From contig CM035407.1 in NCBI GenBank assembly GCA_020310875.1, positions 201,612,653 through 201,676,652 of the forward strand: a DNA stretch of 64,000 nucleotides, in the 5' to 3' direction. This document shows positions 11,801 to 19,300 of this stretch, piece after piece (position 1 is the stretch's first letter; every line of letters begins with the position of its first letter). The notes beneath the pieces were generated by a model. That model saw only the letters and a program-made list of their open reading frames with translations, was not told the origin of the DNA and searched no databases. The position numbers and the translations under genes were made by a program. This DNA is from Ceratopteris richardii (taxonomy: Eukaryota > Streptophyta > Polypodiopsida > Polypodiales > Pteridaceae).

Positions 11801-12475
11801 TGGGCTGTCCGGATCCTTAAACTCATAGATCATGATATTTCCTATGTCTGTTGGCTGATTAGACTTATACCTCCAAAAGGCTTCATCAGTTTCTCGATTG
11901 AGGAGCAACTCTATGCTCTTGTTGTCTTGGGGGACCCATTCAGGCGTGATAATCCTAGTGAGAACTGATTTACCTCGAGGGGTTCTAGGTTCCACTCCCA
12001 TGTTTCCTTGTTCCAAGTCACCTAAGTCCGCTTCTGAAATTACATTTCCAAATTCATCTGTCCTATCAGGATGACTAGTGACTACATATATAGTTCCTTC
12101 TTTGTCCAGGTATGCACCATTTTCAAACTTGACCGCTGGGTGCTCTAGTCCTATGGATTGGTCAGGGTTTTTAATCTGGACCACGGATCTTCCTAGGCCG
12201 TCCTCATAGATGCTAGCACCTAATCGGTTGGTCCTAAGGTATTCCAACTGTGTTTTGTAGGGGCCTTCTACCCTGTACAAATAAGGCATTCCTGAACTTC
12301 CCGTAGGTCTGTCCATGCCTTGAGACATTTCTGACTCACTGGTCTCAGAGCTAGGGTAGTATGAGTGGTGGCTCAACTGCTGGGCCCAAGACCTTGCAGT
12401 ATGATTGACACTAGCCTCTGAAGACCTAAGGCTTTGTCTTTCCCTTGCTAAATGTCGTCCTGATCTAAGGTTCAT
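2843..12475 (-). CDS. gag-pol: Gag-pol polyprotein of gypsy element A, one 3,210-residue frame
   Basis: One frame encodes capsid, enzymes and extra modules, presumably cut by its own protease. Domains by approximate residue: an N-terminal domain starting MNLRSG (1-330) also found in element D; retrotransposon Gag core (340-455); CCHC-like knuckles near 559-571, 755-768 and 783-795, plus a degenerate one near 590; a long P/S/E-rich linker (about 800-1340); retropepsin with D1365-S-G (1350-1460); reverse transcriptase with YVDD at 1937-1940; RNase H with D2083 and D2151; a first H2C2 module (2276-2332); a second H2C2 module (2401-2457); integrase core with D2485, D2547 and E2583, a D-x61-D-x35-E pattern; integrase C-terminal part near 2726; a second retropepsin-like domain with D2860-S-G (2838-2935); and a basic tail with W-x-P-K-like motifs. 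No gag/pol frameshift is needed. The start is chosen because the MNLRSG start recurs in elements B and F, and in a related form in D. It is far longer than a usual gypsy gag-pol of about 1,500 residues. Confidence 0.95.
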   Translation of the reverse strand: MNLRSGRHLARERQSLRSSEASVNHTARSWAQQLSHHSYYPSSETSESEMSQGMDRPTGSSGMPYLYRVEGPYKTQLEYLRTNRLGASIYEDGLGRSVVQIKNPDQSIGLEHPAVKFENGAYLDKEGTIYVVTSHPDRTDEFGNVISEADLGDLEQGNMGVEPRTPRGKSVLTRIITPEWVPQDNKSIELLLNRETDEAFWRYKSNQPTDIGNIMIYEFKDPDSPGRVTYLDHASERIFGVTENDRHAYTWKGEFIFPQPRSNVSYGHPGAGTSQAHGTQRDRSRDRPEVSFANPVGRERSRTETNRVEPPEIHRAHRNQRNVDGFPLPRPREHARTLRPTQLVKSMKNYFDGTGDPYDHVAEFKQVLRAEQVEDLFTQYNAFGLTLRNTALTWFQPLDERQFRSIDQLLEAFIVEFSKSGIRHNTSSLIHSFKQTPQETVRLAGRRFRQYLERCPISELPTSAKQVALFLDGLLSTKLRSYVYLKDPRTIEECVRMCIDIEDNLGEELELSKIYKDSDSASSHSSTQSTSIEELAEKVAQKLGVTSKQIPRFAPVKRCYTCGGDHMANVCPIMAQPQVNPSSQYCTIERKYTNHTAQDCPYNKQAVRQPYPQPYQQGRYQNQYPPPPQYARPQQTYQQSYQAQQRPQPVLAQQPPNPTNVIPVKYAVAEENLNRAIVPVTPLISESDPSDHSFDSTHVDSPQAYYMQSPKHGESYYSEEPSEPSWESDYTNVMYANPNPRPQPRQVRPPFPRGPCYRCQGDHLIRDCPLPPPTQPQSVTIQGFCQDCGKEHLLRDCPKNSNNMPKITPINVIGLVVDSLGSVTSTAPVQVVTRAQALQQNQETNQGKNSEASETESITKKRTRAWKDSRERMKRQWAKKMSELEESIRETKARITEITSQIPSHNTSPPPLPSPSDPSPSPPRHTIPPPPRIGSVLADPTPEDIDMMLKAYQARIQEGPNVTDHAKCYPRADLEIERTKLCAKMVALAQTMFEASRLFNYSGSAKTQLHLDGFLEKLERIIARSAKDEKNQEREKASKKMDPSPSEVYVANSPKPDNFPSLEGIERPIAQPEKESTPQRKGRARERVSQPLQEARGPPQEAYIPPQKADEPPSKAQVPPQVAYIPSQGMCEPVRKSNRISNPPQEACAPAIRENEERVNNRISPPSQVAYAPNSTEPDTSSSMNRFAPDFLREIQEDKWDNESEVAPPFELVDDAHDQFPQDIPSIYGEHESVQSHERLDFESNSIQELPHFTGPWEAKSTCMRAPTVMVRNDDSVIPRNTEVVKNTNVQCNLRLEELLKVRPELWKHVAKQVPEIAKPRSQVGSHRTVPEIPLDKIGDMCEGEEGNTYLPITYQDYTTKAILDSGAGVAISTTSLWKRWGKPALRPTRMKLQMADGHIERPLGLLEGITLTTCGVEFEHTFAICDFSKNHAYEMILGRPFMRQLQVVQDWGTNSLYLQHLGVTTKVNLKDYSHRDVPPIQWNPIHRAKDDTESVHSIGSGSSWMHEDTHLWMCKVAVEEEKREKAREVGANETHRPIQDPAYAPIVFPDEEFEPHGWAEILATMDVAINEEQWTPHCDEDGYDISVFSIEPIMGEAVLEECEPSPDAFEDASDSDLESIIMDPPFASDEEYFHEIEFQPQKHGEVTNDVRLATHMTPKEEGKKRKKREALPEEEESLFEVPENFKKYEIDDRRVMMRMPKREAQSGEAYDNKETTKKIVVAIEEGEERCTYIGHDLTEEEEYELIALLREYRDVFAWSYKDLKGVDPDICSHTIPMTSDAKPSKQKPYTYNDNYAAKIKEEIDRLVEAGFIYEIEHTEWVSPIVVVPKKNGKLRVCINLKKVNAATIRDNYPLPITEHLLERVAGKEVYSFLDGFSGYNQVAIAPEDQHKTAFATEWGIFAFRVMPFGLTNAPATFQRLMCHVFKEFLRKSLEVYVDDLCAHSNVRQTHIPELRQIFDKCREYQVCLNPEKFVFMVRQGKILGHIVSKNGISTDEEKVRAIAELPRPKNIKEVQAFMGHCGYYRRFIHMYAVIAKPMYGLLTNFEWTDECENSFQELKRRLCSAPILTTPDWNKPFHVHVDASNYAIGCVLAQPTGEGNMDLPIAYASRQLNAAERNYTTTEREGLGMVYAVKKFRHYLLANKFKFFTDHQALLYLVNKPCNTGRLVRWFLLLMEYDFEVVVRKGRTHLRADHLSRLTSGEAPQGVSDDLPDAYLFNLEVVPQWAKPIVPVLTYGPNHPVVNTRNREIVKAQKYHIMAESMYKHTDQGILACCVEEDEYAKWLQLAHVGALEQHHSKQRTLQTLKRFGVHWPTMEADVQKLCKECPICCTKPPVEHATLYQVSIVPDWSEPLVSFLRTNTFPPDMTLARKRSLAQEALDYSLIGDNLYRRGKDGYLRLCVHESEYLKILETAHQGVAGGHFGPDRVIKAILFAGFWWPTLHMDAHTYVKRCDICQRTQYPIRKDEMPLKPMMGGRAFSKWGIDFVGPINPPAKGSHAEYIIVATDYLTKWVEVKATTKNDAQTTAKFLFENVFTRYGLPIELVSDRGTHFLNEVIENLLQEFLVIHKKSAPYHPQANGQAESTNKILCNVLTKLVNTKRSDWDKQLHHAVWAYRVAYKTVLQATPFQMVFGQNAVLPLDFLIPTLRVAQEHEWTGHELSSRIFDLERLGETRLRAAAGIYAAKKRQKAYFDAHVKDKGLKAGDLVLVYTLKQHARKLEKRGYGPMIINRISTSGAVQLATLEGDVLPNYISGCRVKLYQEPLTEEMLSRLTTAKKRKEEEKRVREEAQAEALERIRRMKLRRQGREQPRTNDYADQGYHVAMCEVAGTSSPRITDRRPFVTLDIGQGKSARTVRALIDSGAATSAVRMSYCQELQLTVQPVEAYLIGLGGVETPCMGEVELPLYIHEEAMTVKVLVCQDEDLTEPLVLGQDWIYDQAVNLNLRSGLLQVWVNHSRVTVELDNGALKELGKAQTPGPSRGTHEDDHAVLVQNYVLQRNDICKKGVRNATELPSFPKARRRQQPKVDQRQKEQGTTYVRDQRYLLSRTAQKIDQVWVRKGERPVAPPSTTGAKPLISDQQRNANKKSFRNSSAKVKSIWVPKKSMKASPQSRQIWVPKACLMAQVATLRPQLKQHNAATHTARFHSFSTLMYTPKPKSVHVINCKWVPKRPHLQTTTPRRLCKDSPKPKAKPTHCIWQPRACNKPPDPNV
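3670..3965 (-). other. Second retropepsin-like domain, after the integrase (element A)
   Basis: Residues about 2838-2935 of the polyprotein show a full aspartic-protease layout: a strand leading to L-I-D2860-S-G-A-A, a glycine-rich flap-like stretch (GLGGVETP), and the closing hydrophobic-hydrophobic-G motif in LVLGQDW. The ordinary retropepsin, with its own D-S-G at residue 1365, is still present upstream of RT. The same post-integrase domain is recognisable in element B (34247-34573) and in remnant C (26081 onward), so it is a family trait. Its role is unknown. It could be a second processing protease or a retropepsin fold kept for dimerisation. Confidence 0.85.
5105..5650 (-). other. Tandem pair of integrase-type H2C2 zinc modules (element A)
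   Basis: Between RNase H and the integrase core the polyprotein carries two consecutive modules with the integrase N-terminal zinc signature H-x6-H...C-x2-C. The first spans about residues 2276-2332 (LAHVGALEQHH ... CPIC) and the second about 2401-2457 (TAHQGVAGGHFG ... CDICQR). Both keep all four metal ligands and the aromatic-W-P motif between them. Ordinary gypsy integrases have one such module. The first copy is also visible in remnant C (24,430-24,600), in B (about 36,095-36,290) and in D (about 58,150-58,390). Confidence 0.82.
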
Positions 12476-14368
12476 ATGCCTAACTGATTAGCCCAAATTT
12501 TTTTTCCAGAGTACAACCTCGTTGCCGATCAATTGGTACCAGTCACTTGGTTCTTTTTAGTTAATTATTGTGTTTATGGTCTTGTCTGATATCACGTCGT
12601 CAGGAACACTTGAATGTTCTTCGTATTTTAGGTTGATCGTTCCACGTTAGATTCTTTTCCTTTAGGTTATCGACAGTACAGAGATTATGTTTTTAACTTG
12701 AACTTGAGTTTTTAGGTAGTCTTCAACTTGATAACTGCCTATCGTCGCCCTGACTTACTCCTATCTCTACTCGTTCTTAGCTTGAGCTAGGAAATGACGG
12801 AGGGAGTTGAGAATAATCCAACCTTACTTGTTGATCCCTTGCTTTATGGTGCTCAAGAACCCGGTTCTCAAGCTTGCAAAGAAACCTTGCTTTGTACGCT
12901 CTCAGTTGCTCTCAATGGACCTATAAAAGTCCCACGGTTAGCTCAATGCTTAGATTCAAGGACACAACCCACAACTTTCATTCACGTAACATATACACAT
13001 ATTTGCATTGTGACTTTTTAGGAAAATAATTCTAAAGACCCCTGACTTCGAGCCCCCTGGGTATGGTCAACTTCAAAATACCCTCTCTGAAAATCAATGC
13101 ATTAAAAAAACAGTTGAGGGCGTGTAGTATATGCCACGAGCTTTCCAACAAGCCCAAGAGCTCAAAAATTGGATTTCGTATGAAAAAGTTAGGACTGTTC
13201 AGGGTTTAGGGAGTTAAATCAGGGTTCAATACAAGCTAACAGTCAAACAGGAATACTCGAGTAGCTTGTGGCACGGCCTCGCAATGCAATACTACACCCT
13301 AGTGTTTGTCCCACACTTAATCAAAATTTAGACCAATAATTTTGCCTTGAAAATTTGACCTAATTTGCCCTTCTAACGCGTTCGCAAAGTCTGTCGGTCG
13401 CGATTGACAGGTCAGTCGCGATCGACGTGTCGATCGCGATTGACAGGTCCGTCGTGGCTGTCAGTCGCGATTGACTGGTCAGTCGCGATTGACACGTGGC
13501 CGAAAAGTCAATCAATTGTGGTCAAAGCGTCGTTGACTCTATCGGTCGCGATTGACGAGTCGATCGCGATTGACAGGTCGGTCGCGAGGGTCTGTCGATC
13601 GTGGTCAAACAGTCGTTGACCGTGTCGGTCGCGATTGACAGAGCCGTCGTGGTCTGTCCGTCGTGGTCAAACCGTCGTTGACTGTGTCGGTCGCGATTGA
13701 TGAGTCGATCGCGATTGATGACTCGATCGCGATTGACACGTGTCACGCGTATGGTCAGTCGGTCGTGGTCAATCGGTCGTTGACTCTGTCGGTCGCGATT
13801 GACAGATCGGTCGCGGGCTGTCGGTCGCGATTGACGTGTCGATCGCGATTGACAGATCTGTCCGTCGTGGTTTGTCGATCGCGATTGACAGAGCGATCGC
13901 GATTGACAGAAATCTGTGGAATTTCAAAAAACTAAACACATTTTTGGGAAGCTCTAGGCCTGTAGGTCATGGATATGCACTTTGTTTAGCAATTAGAGCA
14001 AGTTTTCAGTCGGTCGCGATTGACAGAGCTCGGCGACACACAGACAGTTACACAGATTTCCGTACCTGCGCAGAGTGCTGGGGATGATGATGCGGCCTGT
14101 ACCTGCAGAATGCTCACAAAACATGCAAAAAACAGCACATGCAAATTCGCTCTCTCGCTCTCTCTCACAAGTGAAATGAGGGAAATGAGGTGGAGATGGG
14201 GATATAGTCAAAAAACTGAAATTTTCGCGATGATGGAGATGGAGGTGGAAGATGGTGATGATGCTGATGGTGAAGAAAGTAAAAGAAAATCGATGAGAGT
14301 GAAGAAAATACCTACAACTCCAACGCGTCAACTCTACATCTTACCATCACACGCTCGTCCTCAAAGCT
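12476..14368 (-). other. Untranslated leader of element A
   Basis: About 1.9 kb lies between the primer site and the gag start. It is non-coding in both strands apart from short repeat-driven frames. It contains the dyad minisatellite at 13397-13913. The parts flanking that array are recognisably similar to the leaders of B (39100-40607) and F (44848-45546), for example the blocks around 12890-12960 and 13140-13220, so the leader is a conserved part of the family. Long structured leaders are typical of the Athila/Tat side of gypsy elements. Confidence 0.8.
13397..13913. repeat. Dyad-symmetric minisatellite in leader A (GTCGGTCGCGATTGAC type)
   Basis: Roughly 25 copies of an 18-20-base unit. 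The core is GTC(A/G)(A/G)TCGCGATTGAC, close to a perfect palindrome centred on TCGCGA. Copies vary mainly at CpG positions (CG to TG or CA), as expected for methylated DNA. The array lies inside the 5' untranslated leader. Its unit differs from those of B and D although all three share the dyad plan. Confidence 0.93.
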
Positions 14369-14389
14369 CGATCCCCGGCAACGGCGCCA
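14369..14389 (-). promoter_or_regulatory. Primer binding site of element A, tRNA-Asp
   Basis: Read on the minus strand, TGGCGCCGTTGCCGGGGATC matches the complement of the 3' end of plant tRNA-Asp, including the CCA end. It lies about 8 bases after the end of the 5' LTR. It fixes the orientation of the element and the LTR boundary. Confidence 0.93.
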
Positions 14390-14397
14390 AAATTTGG

Positions 14398-15134
14398 TGT
14401 AGCTCAGTGATGAGTAGCACCTCCTTTAATGTCAATCCAGGAAGACGTGAGGATGGTATGAAGACCTCGAGCAAGTGGCGGCACGAGTGCGTGAGTGAGA
14501 AGCACACAAGCATGCACACACATACACACACACGCGCACACAAGGCAAGACAAAGAGTGAGAATCAATGGAGCTTTTAGATTACTTTCAAAATTCTCTTA
14601 CAAGTTCGTTTCAATTACAATCTAACCTCAAAAATGAGCTCTCTAGCTCCTTTTATAGTTTTTGACTAGCTTTTGGCCCTGTCCAGACCTAGTGTCCGGC
14701 CTAGTTAAAAATTAGGTTCCAGGGCTTATTTGGGGGCTCAAACGAGATCTAAAAATTATGAAAATTGGTACGCAACTACTTCTAAGGCTCCTCAAGCTCA
14801 AGGACTCCTTGGCTTGCACAAAATGGAGCTACAAAAATGTGAAATGAGATTTACAATGATTATTAGTGATAAAAATCACTGTTGTTGTAGGGGTTTCTTC
14901 TAGTGATCTGCCATACATATCTTCAAGCTCCCTACTTGCTCTTCTTCCCTGCATGTCCATCTCTCTGATTTGCATTAATGTCTTGAAAAAATATTGGCCT
15001 ACTTGCCAGATCTTCTTTGACTGCCCTGTTTGCTTGTGCTGTCCCTTCGCTCGCTTGTGCTGTCCCTTCGCTCTGACTCCCTTCTTTGACTTTCACGTCT
15101 TGTAGGTCCTGATGTACCAAGGCTACTGCCAACA
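14398..15134 (-). repeat. 5' LTR of element A
   Basis: 737 bases, bounded by TG...CA (minus strand TGTTGGCAG ... GAGCTACA). The inner edge is set by the adjacent primer site and the outer edge by the start of remnant C. Its inner two thirds align with the LTRs of element B; the outer 250 bases differ. A short AC-rich tract lies near 14515-14535. Confidence 0.88.
14650..14657 (-). promoter_or_regulatory. Probable TATA box in LTR of element A
   Basis: Minus strand TATAAAAG followed by GAGCTAGAGAGCTC. The same TATA plus GAGCTAGAGAGCTC block is kept in both LTRs of B (near 28612 and 43700), which supports a core promoter function. Confidence 0.6.
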
Positions 15135-15139
15135 AGGGG

Positions 15140-15969
15140 CCTACAGGCTCGACTTCAAGAAGGGCCAGTGGTTGCATCCTAGACAAGAGTTACCCTAGAG
15201 TAGAATTAGAGATTGAATGGACGAAAATGTGCATAAAAATGGTATAACTAGCTCATGCTATGTTTGAAGCAAATATATTGTTCAATGAGACAAATTCTAT
15301 TAAATTAGGTTTGCATTTCCAAGGCTTATTAGAAAGATTAGAGCAATTGGTAAACAAGCTACATGTTTCTTTACCTCCACAAGCTCAACCAATGATTGAA
15401 ATAGAAAGCTCACCACCAATAAAAGTTTATGTTCCTCATTCCATGGATGTTGGAACACCACTTTAAATTGAACAGTACTCTCAAGAGTTCTTGTGGGAAA
15501 TACAAGAAGAGAAATGGGCCAATAAGAAGGGTAATCCCCCTCCTATTCCTAAAATTGATGACCTTCATGATCAATTTCCCCAAGACATTACATCTATTTA
15601 TGGAGACCAAGCAGAGCAACAAGAAGAGGAAAGATTAGATTTTGAATCTAATTCTTTACAAGAGTTGCCACAATTCACAGGCCCATGGGAATATGAATCT
15701 CTTCATATCAAAGCTCCCACAATATTGGTAAGAAATGGACTCAGTGGTTCCAAGAAACACTAAAGTCAATCTCACGCTAGAAGAGCCGTTCAAAGTAAAA
15801 CCTGAGTTGTGGGAACATATTGTAAATTGGGTTCTAGAACTTGGTTCTAATATGTCAAAAGTAGGCTCCAAGTAAAAAGTCCCAGAGATACCTCTACACA
15901 AAATAGGAGACATGAGTGAAGGTGAAGAAGGTAATACTTATCTTCCAATCACTTTCCAAGGTTACACAA
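15140..15969 (+). pseudogene. Remnant C: Gag linker and beginning of protease
   Basis: The sequence aligns in order with the linker of A's polyprotein (about residues 1000-1360), with shared stretches such as the block around 15260-15350 matching A's FEASRLFN region, and DDLHDQFPQDI. It stops exactly at the target site of element G, within the segment just before the protease active site. The same segment of remnant F (51120-51450) is a close relative, which shows that C and F are separate copies. Confidence 0.82.
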
Positions 15970-16286
15970 TGTCAGACTATTTTATTGCCATACGCTGTTG
16001 TAGTGATTACGTTTTGCTTCTCTCGAAGACACACAGAGGTTCTATGTTGTTTTGTACTGCCCGACCACGCCTGAGCTGTCTTCCTCTCTTTTGAGTCTCA
16101 CATAAGAGACTCCTTTATTCCTCTACCATTTATGTGTGTACTCCTATATGATGCCATGTGGCATCCTTCTCTAAAGGAGGTTCACACTCAATAAGAATAT
16201 CATCTGACATTTGTGTACTCCCATATGATGCCATGTGGCATCCTTCTCTAAAGGAGGTTCACACTCAATAAGAATATCATCTCACA
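15970..16286 (-). repeat. 3' LTR of element G
   Basis: 317 bases with inverted ends TGTCAGA...TCTCACA. It contains two tandem copies of a 77-base block (from about 16130 and 16207). Each copy includes the short hairpin ATGCCATGTGGCAT. Confidence 0.92.
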
Positions 16287-16300
16287 TTTCCTTCCCCTTA
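16287..16300 (-). promoter_or_regulatory. Polypurine tract of element G
   Basis: Minus strand TAAGGGGAAGGAAA directly before the 3' LTR, the normal position of the plus-strand DNA primer. Confidence 0.85.
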
Positions 16301-19300
16301 AAAACATTTTCGTCCTCAAAAATGTAAGTGAAATGTCCGTAATGGTAGAAGAAAATGCTCGGACTCCTCTGAACCCCATGTACTCTATGTACATGGTCAT
16401 TTTTGTGTGTTGTTTCCCCATATCCTTCCCCTTAAGAAGCCTCATATGAGATCATCTCAAAGGTGGGAAACCGTCTAAGTGGTGCCTACTATCTCCCATG
16501 TACACTCAACATCCAAACTATCACTCCCATAACATATAACATCCTCAGAATGACCTAAGTCCATATGATGTTTACTCTATGGAGTAATAGTAAGAAAAGG
16601 AAATGTAAGGTGCCAAGCTTATAGGCTTGACCATATCATAATGCAGATAATAAACCATAGAATCCTCTGAAATATAGTCCCACAAAAAGTGACTTCAAAC
16701 CCATGTAGGAGTAGATGATAGATTGCCCATATCACTCTAGGTCTTGCTAACCTTCAGTGTGATCACAAGTAGTAGTTTAATCTAAGCTACCTTGTGAACT
16801 ATGCAAATCCATCATCTAGCTCATACATAAGAATTTCTTGGTAGTAAAATGTAATCTCTAGATTTCACCAACCAAGAAGTCTATGGTTTCTCATCCTTTA
16901 CCATTGGACTAAATTCTATTGGAAGAGCATCTATTGGCAGTGGTGCAAACTCAAAAATATTCTCTTCCCTTTAGTTTGCCATATGAATGCAAAGCATCCT
17001 GTTTGAGATTCAGATAATTCCTAAGTACCCATCCTCTTGACTGATGTTTACACATCATGCTCATGATGTAACACCAACTAAGCGTTTGGTACCCTAATAG
17101 GTTAGATATATCCCTATCTCCTACAAACCCTAAAGAGAAGAGTCATACTCAACTCCCAGTCTCACTAATGTCAGTAACTAGATCATCTCATCTAGTCAAG
17201 GACCATCACTGGAACATCATAACTGCTTCTCTCTAGAGTCTCCATGTGAGACTCAATCTAACCATCATGATTAACTGATCTCCCTCTTGTCTTTGATAGA
17301 AGAGTGCCACTTCTATCTAGACAACCTAAAAGTGAGAAAGTGAAACTCTCTCTTTCTCTCTCTCTCTCTCTCGCTTCAATCTCTTCTAAGGAAAAGAGCT
17401 CTAGCAGTGGAACCTATTCCACTTTCCCTTTCCCTTTAAAAGAGATTCTTTTGAATCCATTTTCTCTACTCATCCATAACTGAGAACATGTATATAAGTT
17501 CTCCATGTGTTTTCCTTCCAAAATAGTGGAGAAAGAGACTCCCATGTGAAGGAAAATTATACTGGAAAGTAGAATAAATGAATTCCTTCTGAAATATAAA
17601 CTAAGAGATGTTTTCTAAAAACCTCTTCTGTCTAAAGGAAAACATACTCTATTCTTCTTCAAAGAAGAAATAATATTTTCCTTTACTGTTTCCCTTTAAG
17701 GAAGATGAGCTAAATGGGAATCTCTAATCTAGAGTGAGATCACTTCCAGATCTCTAAGGCGATTCCCTCTTTCTCCTTTCCTTAAAAGAGAAACTTATGA
17801 ACTCATGTGCTCCTCTCTTCGATGACTAATGCATAATCCCTCATTACAGACATTATTATAAAGATGGAGACAATTCTCCCATAACTAATGAAGGTGTATG
17901 TAGTGAAGAGTGGAGAAAATACATTCCTAACAAGGGTCAAGCCCTCTGCTAAAATGGTCAGCAATGATATGACATGATACCATAAACACATGTGTATCCA
18001 TACTAAAGAGCTATCTATGCTAACCATAGTCTATGCATGGATCTATATGATCCGATCAAACTGATGGAATTATCCTTCCTGAAAAACTCAAAATGAGTAT
18101 GTGATACCAATGGTGATAAAATCACCTATCACATTCTCTACTGGAAGAATAAATCTTCCCTAAACTATGAAGGATAACTCTCAATCCTAAGGAGATATCT
18201 ACTAAGAGCTCTCCTCTGATCTAGTGAGACATGATGCCATGAATGATGAGTCCTTTTCTCCCTGGCCATAGAAGAAGAGTGCTCAAAAGGAAGTCATTTC
18301 CACCGTCCCATACCAGTGAAAATATTCTTCCAATTCATGGTGCCATAACTACACTAAACCATATATATATTCCATGTAATGGAATATGTAGGTGGACTCT
18401 AATGAATCCCATATCTTAAAATCATATCGGTGGACTCAAATGAGTCCCATGTCCTTGAACTAGTTAGTTTGGTTCTAGTCAATATGTGACAATGGATATC
18501 CCTTTCTGTTCCAAACCAACTTGTTCCTAGGTACCAAGACTAGGTCTAGGTACCTTTCTGTAGATCCCTATATACATATGTATGTATTGGGTGCCTCAAC
18601 TATTCCTGACTAAGGGATCTATGCTTTGAGTCATAGAGCTAGTGCCACACATGTGGCCTTCCTAACCATCACTCGAATCACATAAGCACCCATCGATGTT
18701 GTCTCATGAAACCCATCTGTGTGATCCCATATAATTGGTTTCCTTAGTAGTGTAGCAAAAATGCTTCACAACTTGCTCAAGTGATGTGCATGAGTGAAAC
18801 TAGTCACTCTTTGGGTATTCCTAATAATACCCCTTAGTCTCCTAATCATACTGTGAGACTCTTGTGAAGATAAGTAAATCTTCACTACTTTGGAGATTAT
18901 CATAAATATATCTCCCATTCCTGTATGCAACTTCCTAAAACCCATAGGATTGCTTGTGCACATTGCTAATGGTGAAGGTGTAGCTCCTTCCCTTAGCAAT
19001 CCTATGGTCTAAATCCATAAGGATTATATGTAGGGATCCTGTTGCTACTGAAGTTGCCTTATGTATAATACTCTGATGGTACTAAGTCCATCAAATACAT
19101 GCTTAGAAGCATGCCTACAACTAATTGATGTTTGCAGAAAGCCTAGGCATGTTACCATGCCATAACATTCTTACTTAAAGGCAAGTGCGTATATAATGCC
19201 ATGAGGTGGGAAAATTTTTTACAGCATTTTCCCAGGAAATGGAATCCCAAAAAAAGTTAACCATAAGCTCAGTGGCACATAGGCCACCCAACAACATAGG

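Larger units (their letters stand above)
1..15134 (-). mobile_element. Gypsy element A (Ty3/gypsy LTR retrotransposon), left end outside window
   Basis: Minus-strand LTR element, in transcription order: 5' LTR (15134-14398), tRNA-Asp primer site, 1.9-kb leader with a palindromic minisatellite, a single gag-pol frame, a second large sense ORF that leaves the window at base 1. The 3' LTR must lie left of the window. The coding part visible here looks essentially whole, with at most about one break, which makes this the best-preserved element in the window. It sits inside gypsy remnant C: directly right of the LTR (from 15140) C's plus-strand gag sequence begins in mid-domain. The expected 5-bp target duplication on this side is AGGGG (15135-15139), but its partner is not visible. 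The integrase lacks an evident chromodomain, which argues for the Athila/Tat side of plant gypsy elements; this placement is an inference. Confidence 0.93.

Noticed and set aside
3000-12000. Many plus-strand ORFs of 60-110 codons across element A
   Set aside because: They are antisense shadows of the 3,210-codon gag-pol and match nothing.
13195-13225. Telomere-like GGTTTAGGG
   Set aside because: A single occurrence in the leader, not an array.
13397-13913. CRISPR-like array
   Set aside because: Units are contiguous, short and palindromic, with no unique spacers, no cas genes and a plant retroelement context.
14515-14535. AC-rich microsatellites near 14515 and 43563 as independent repeats
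   Set aside because: They occupy the same position in homologous LTRs and are part of the LTR.
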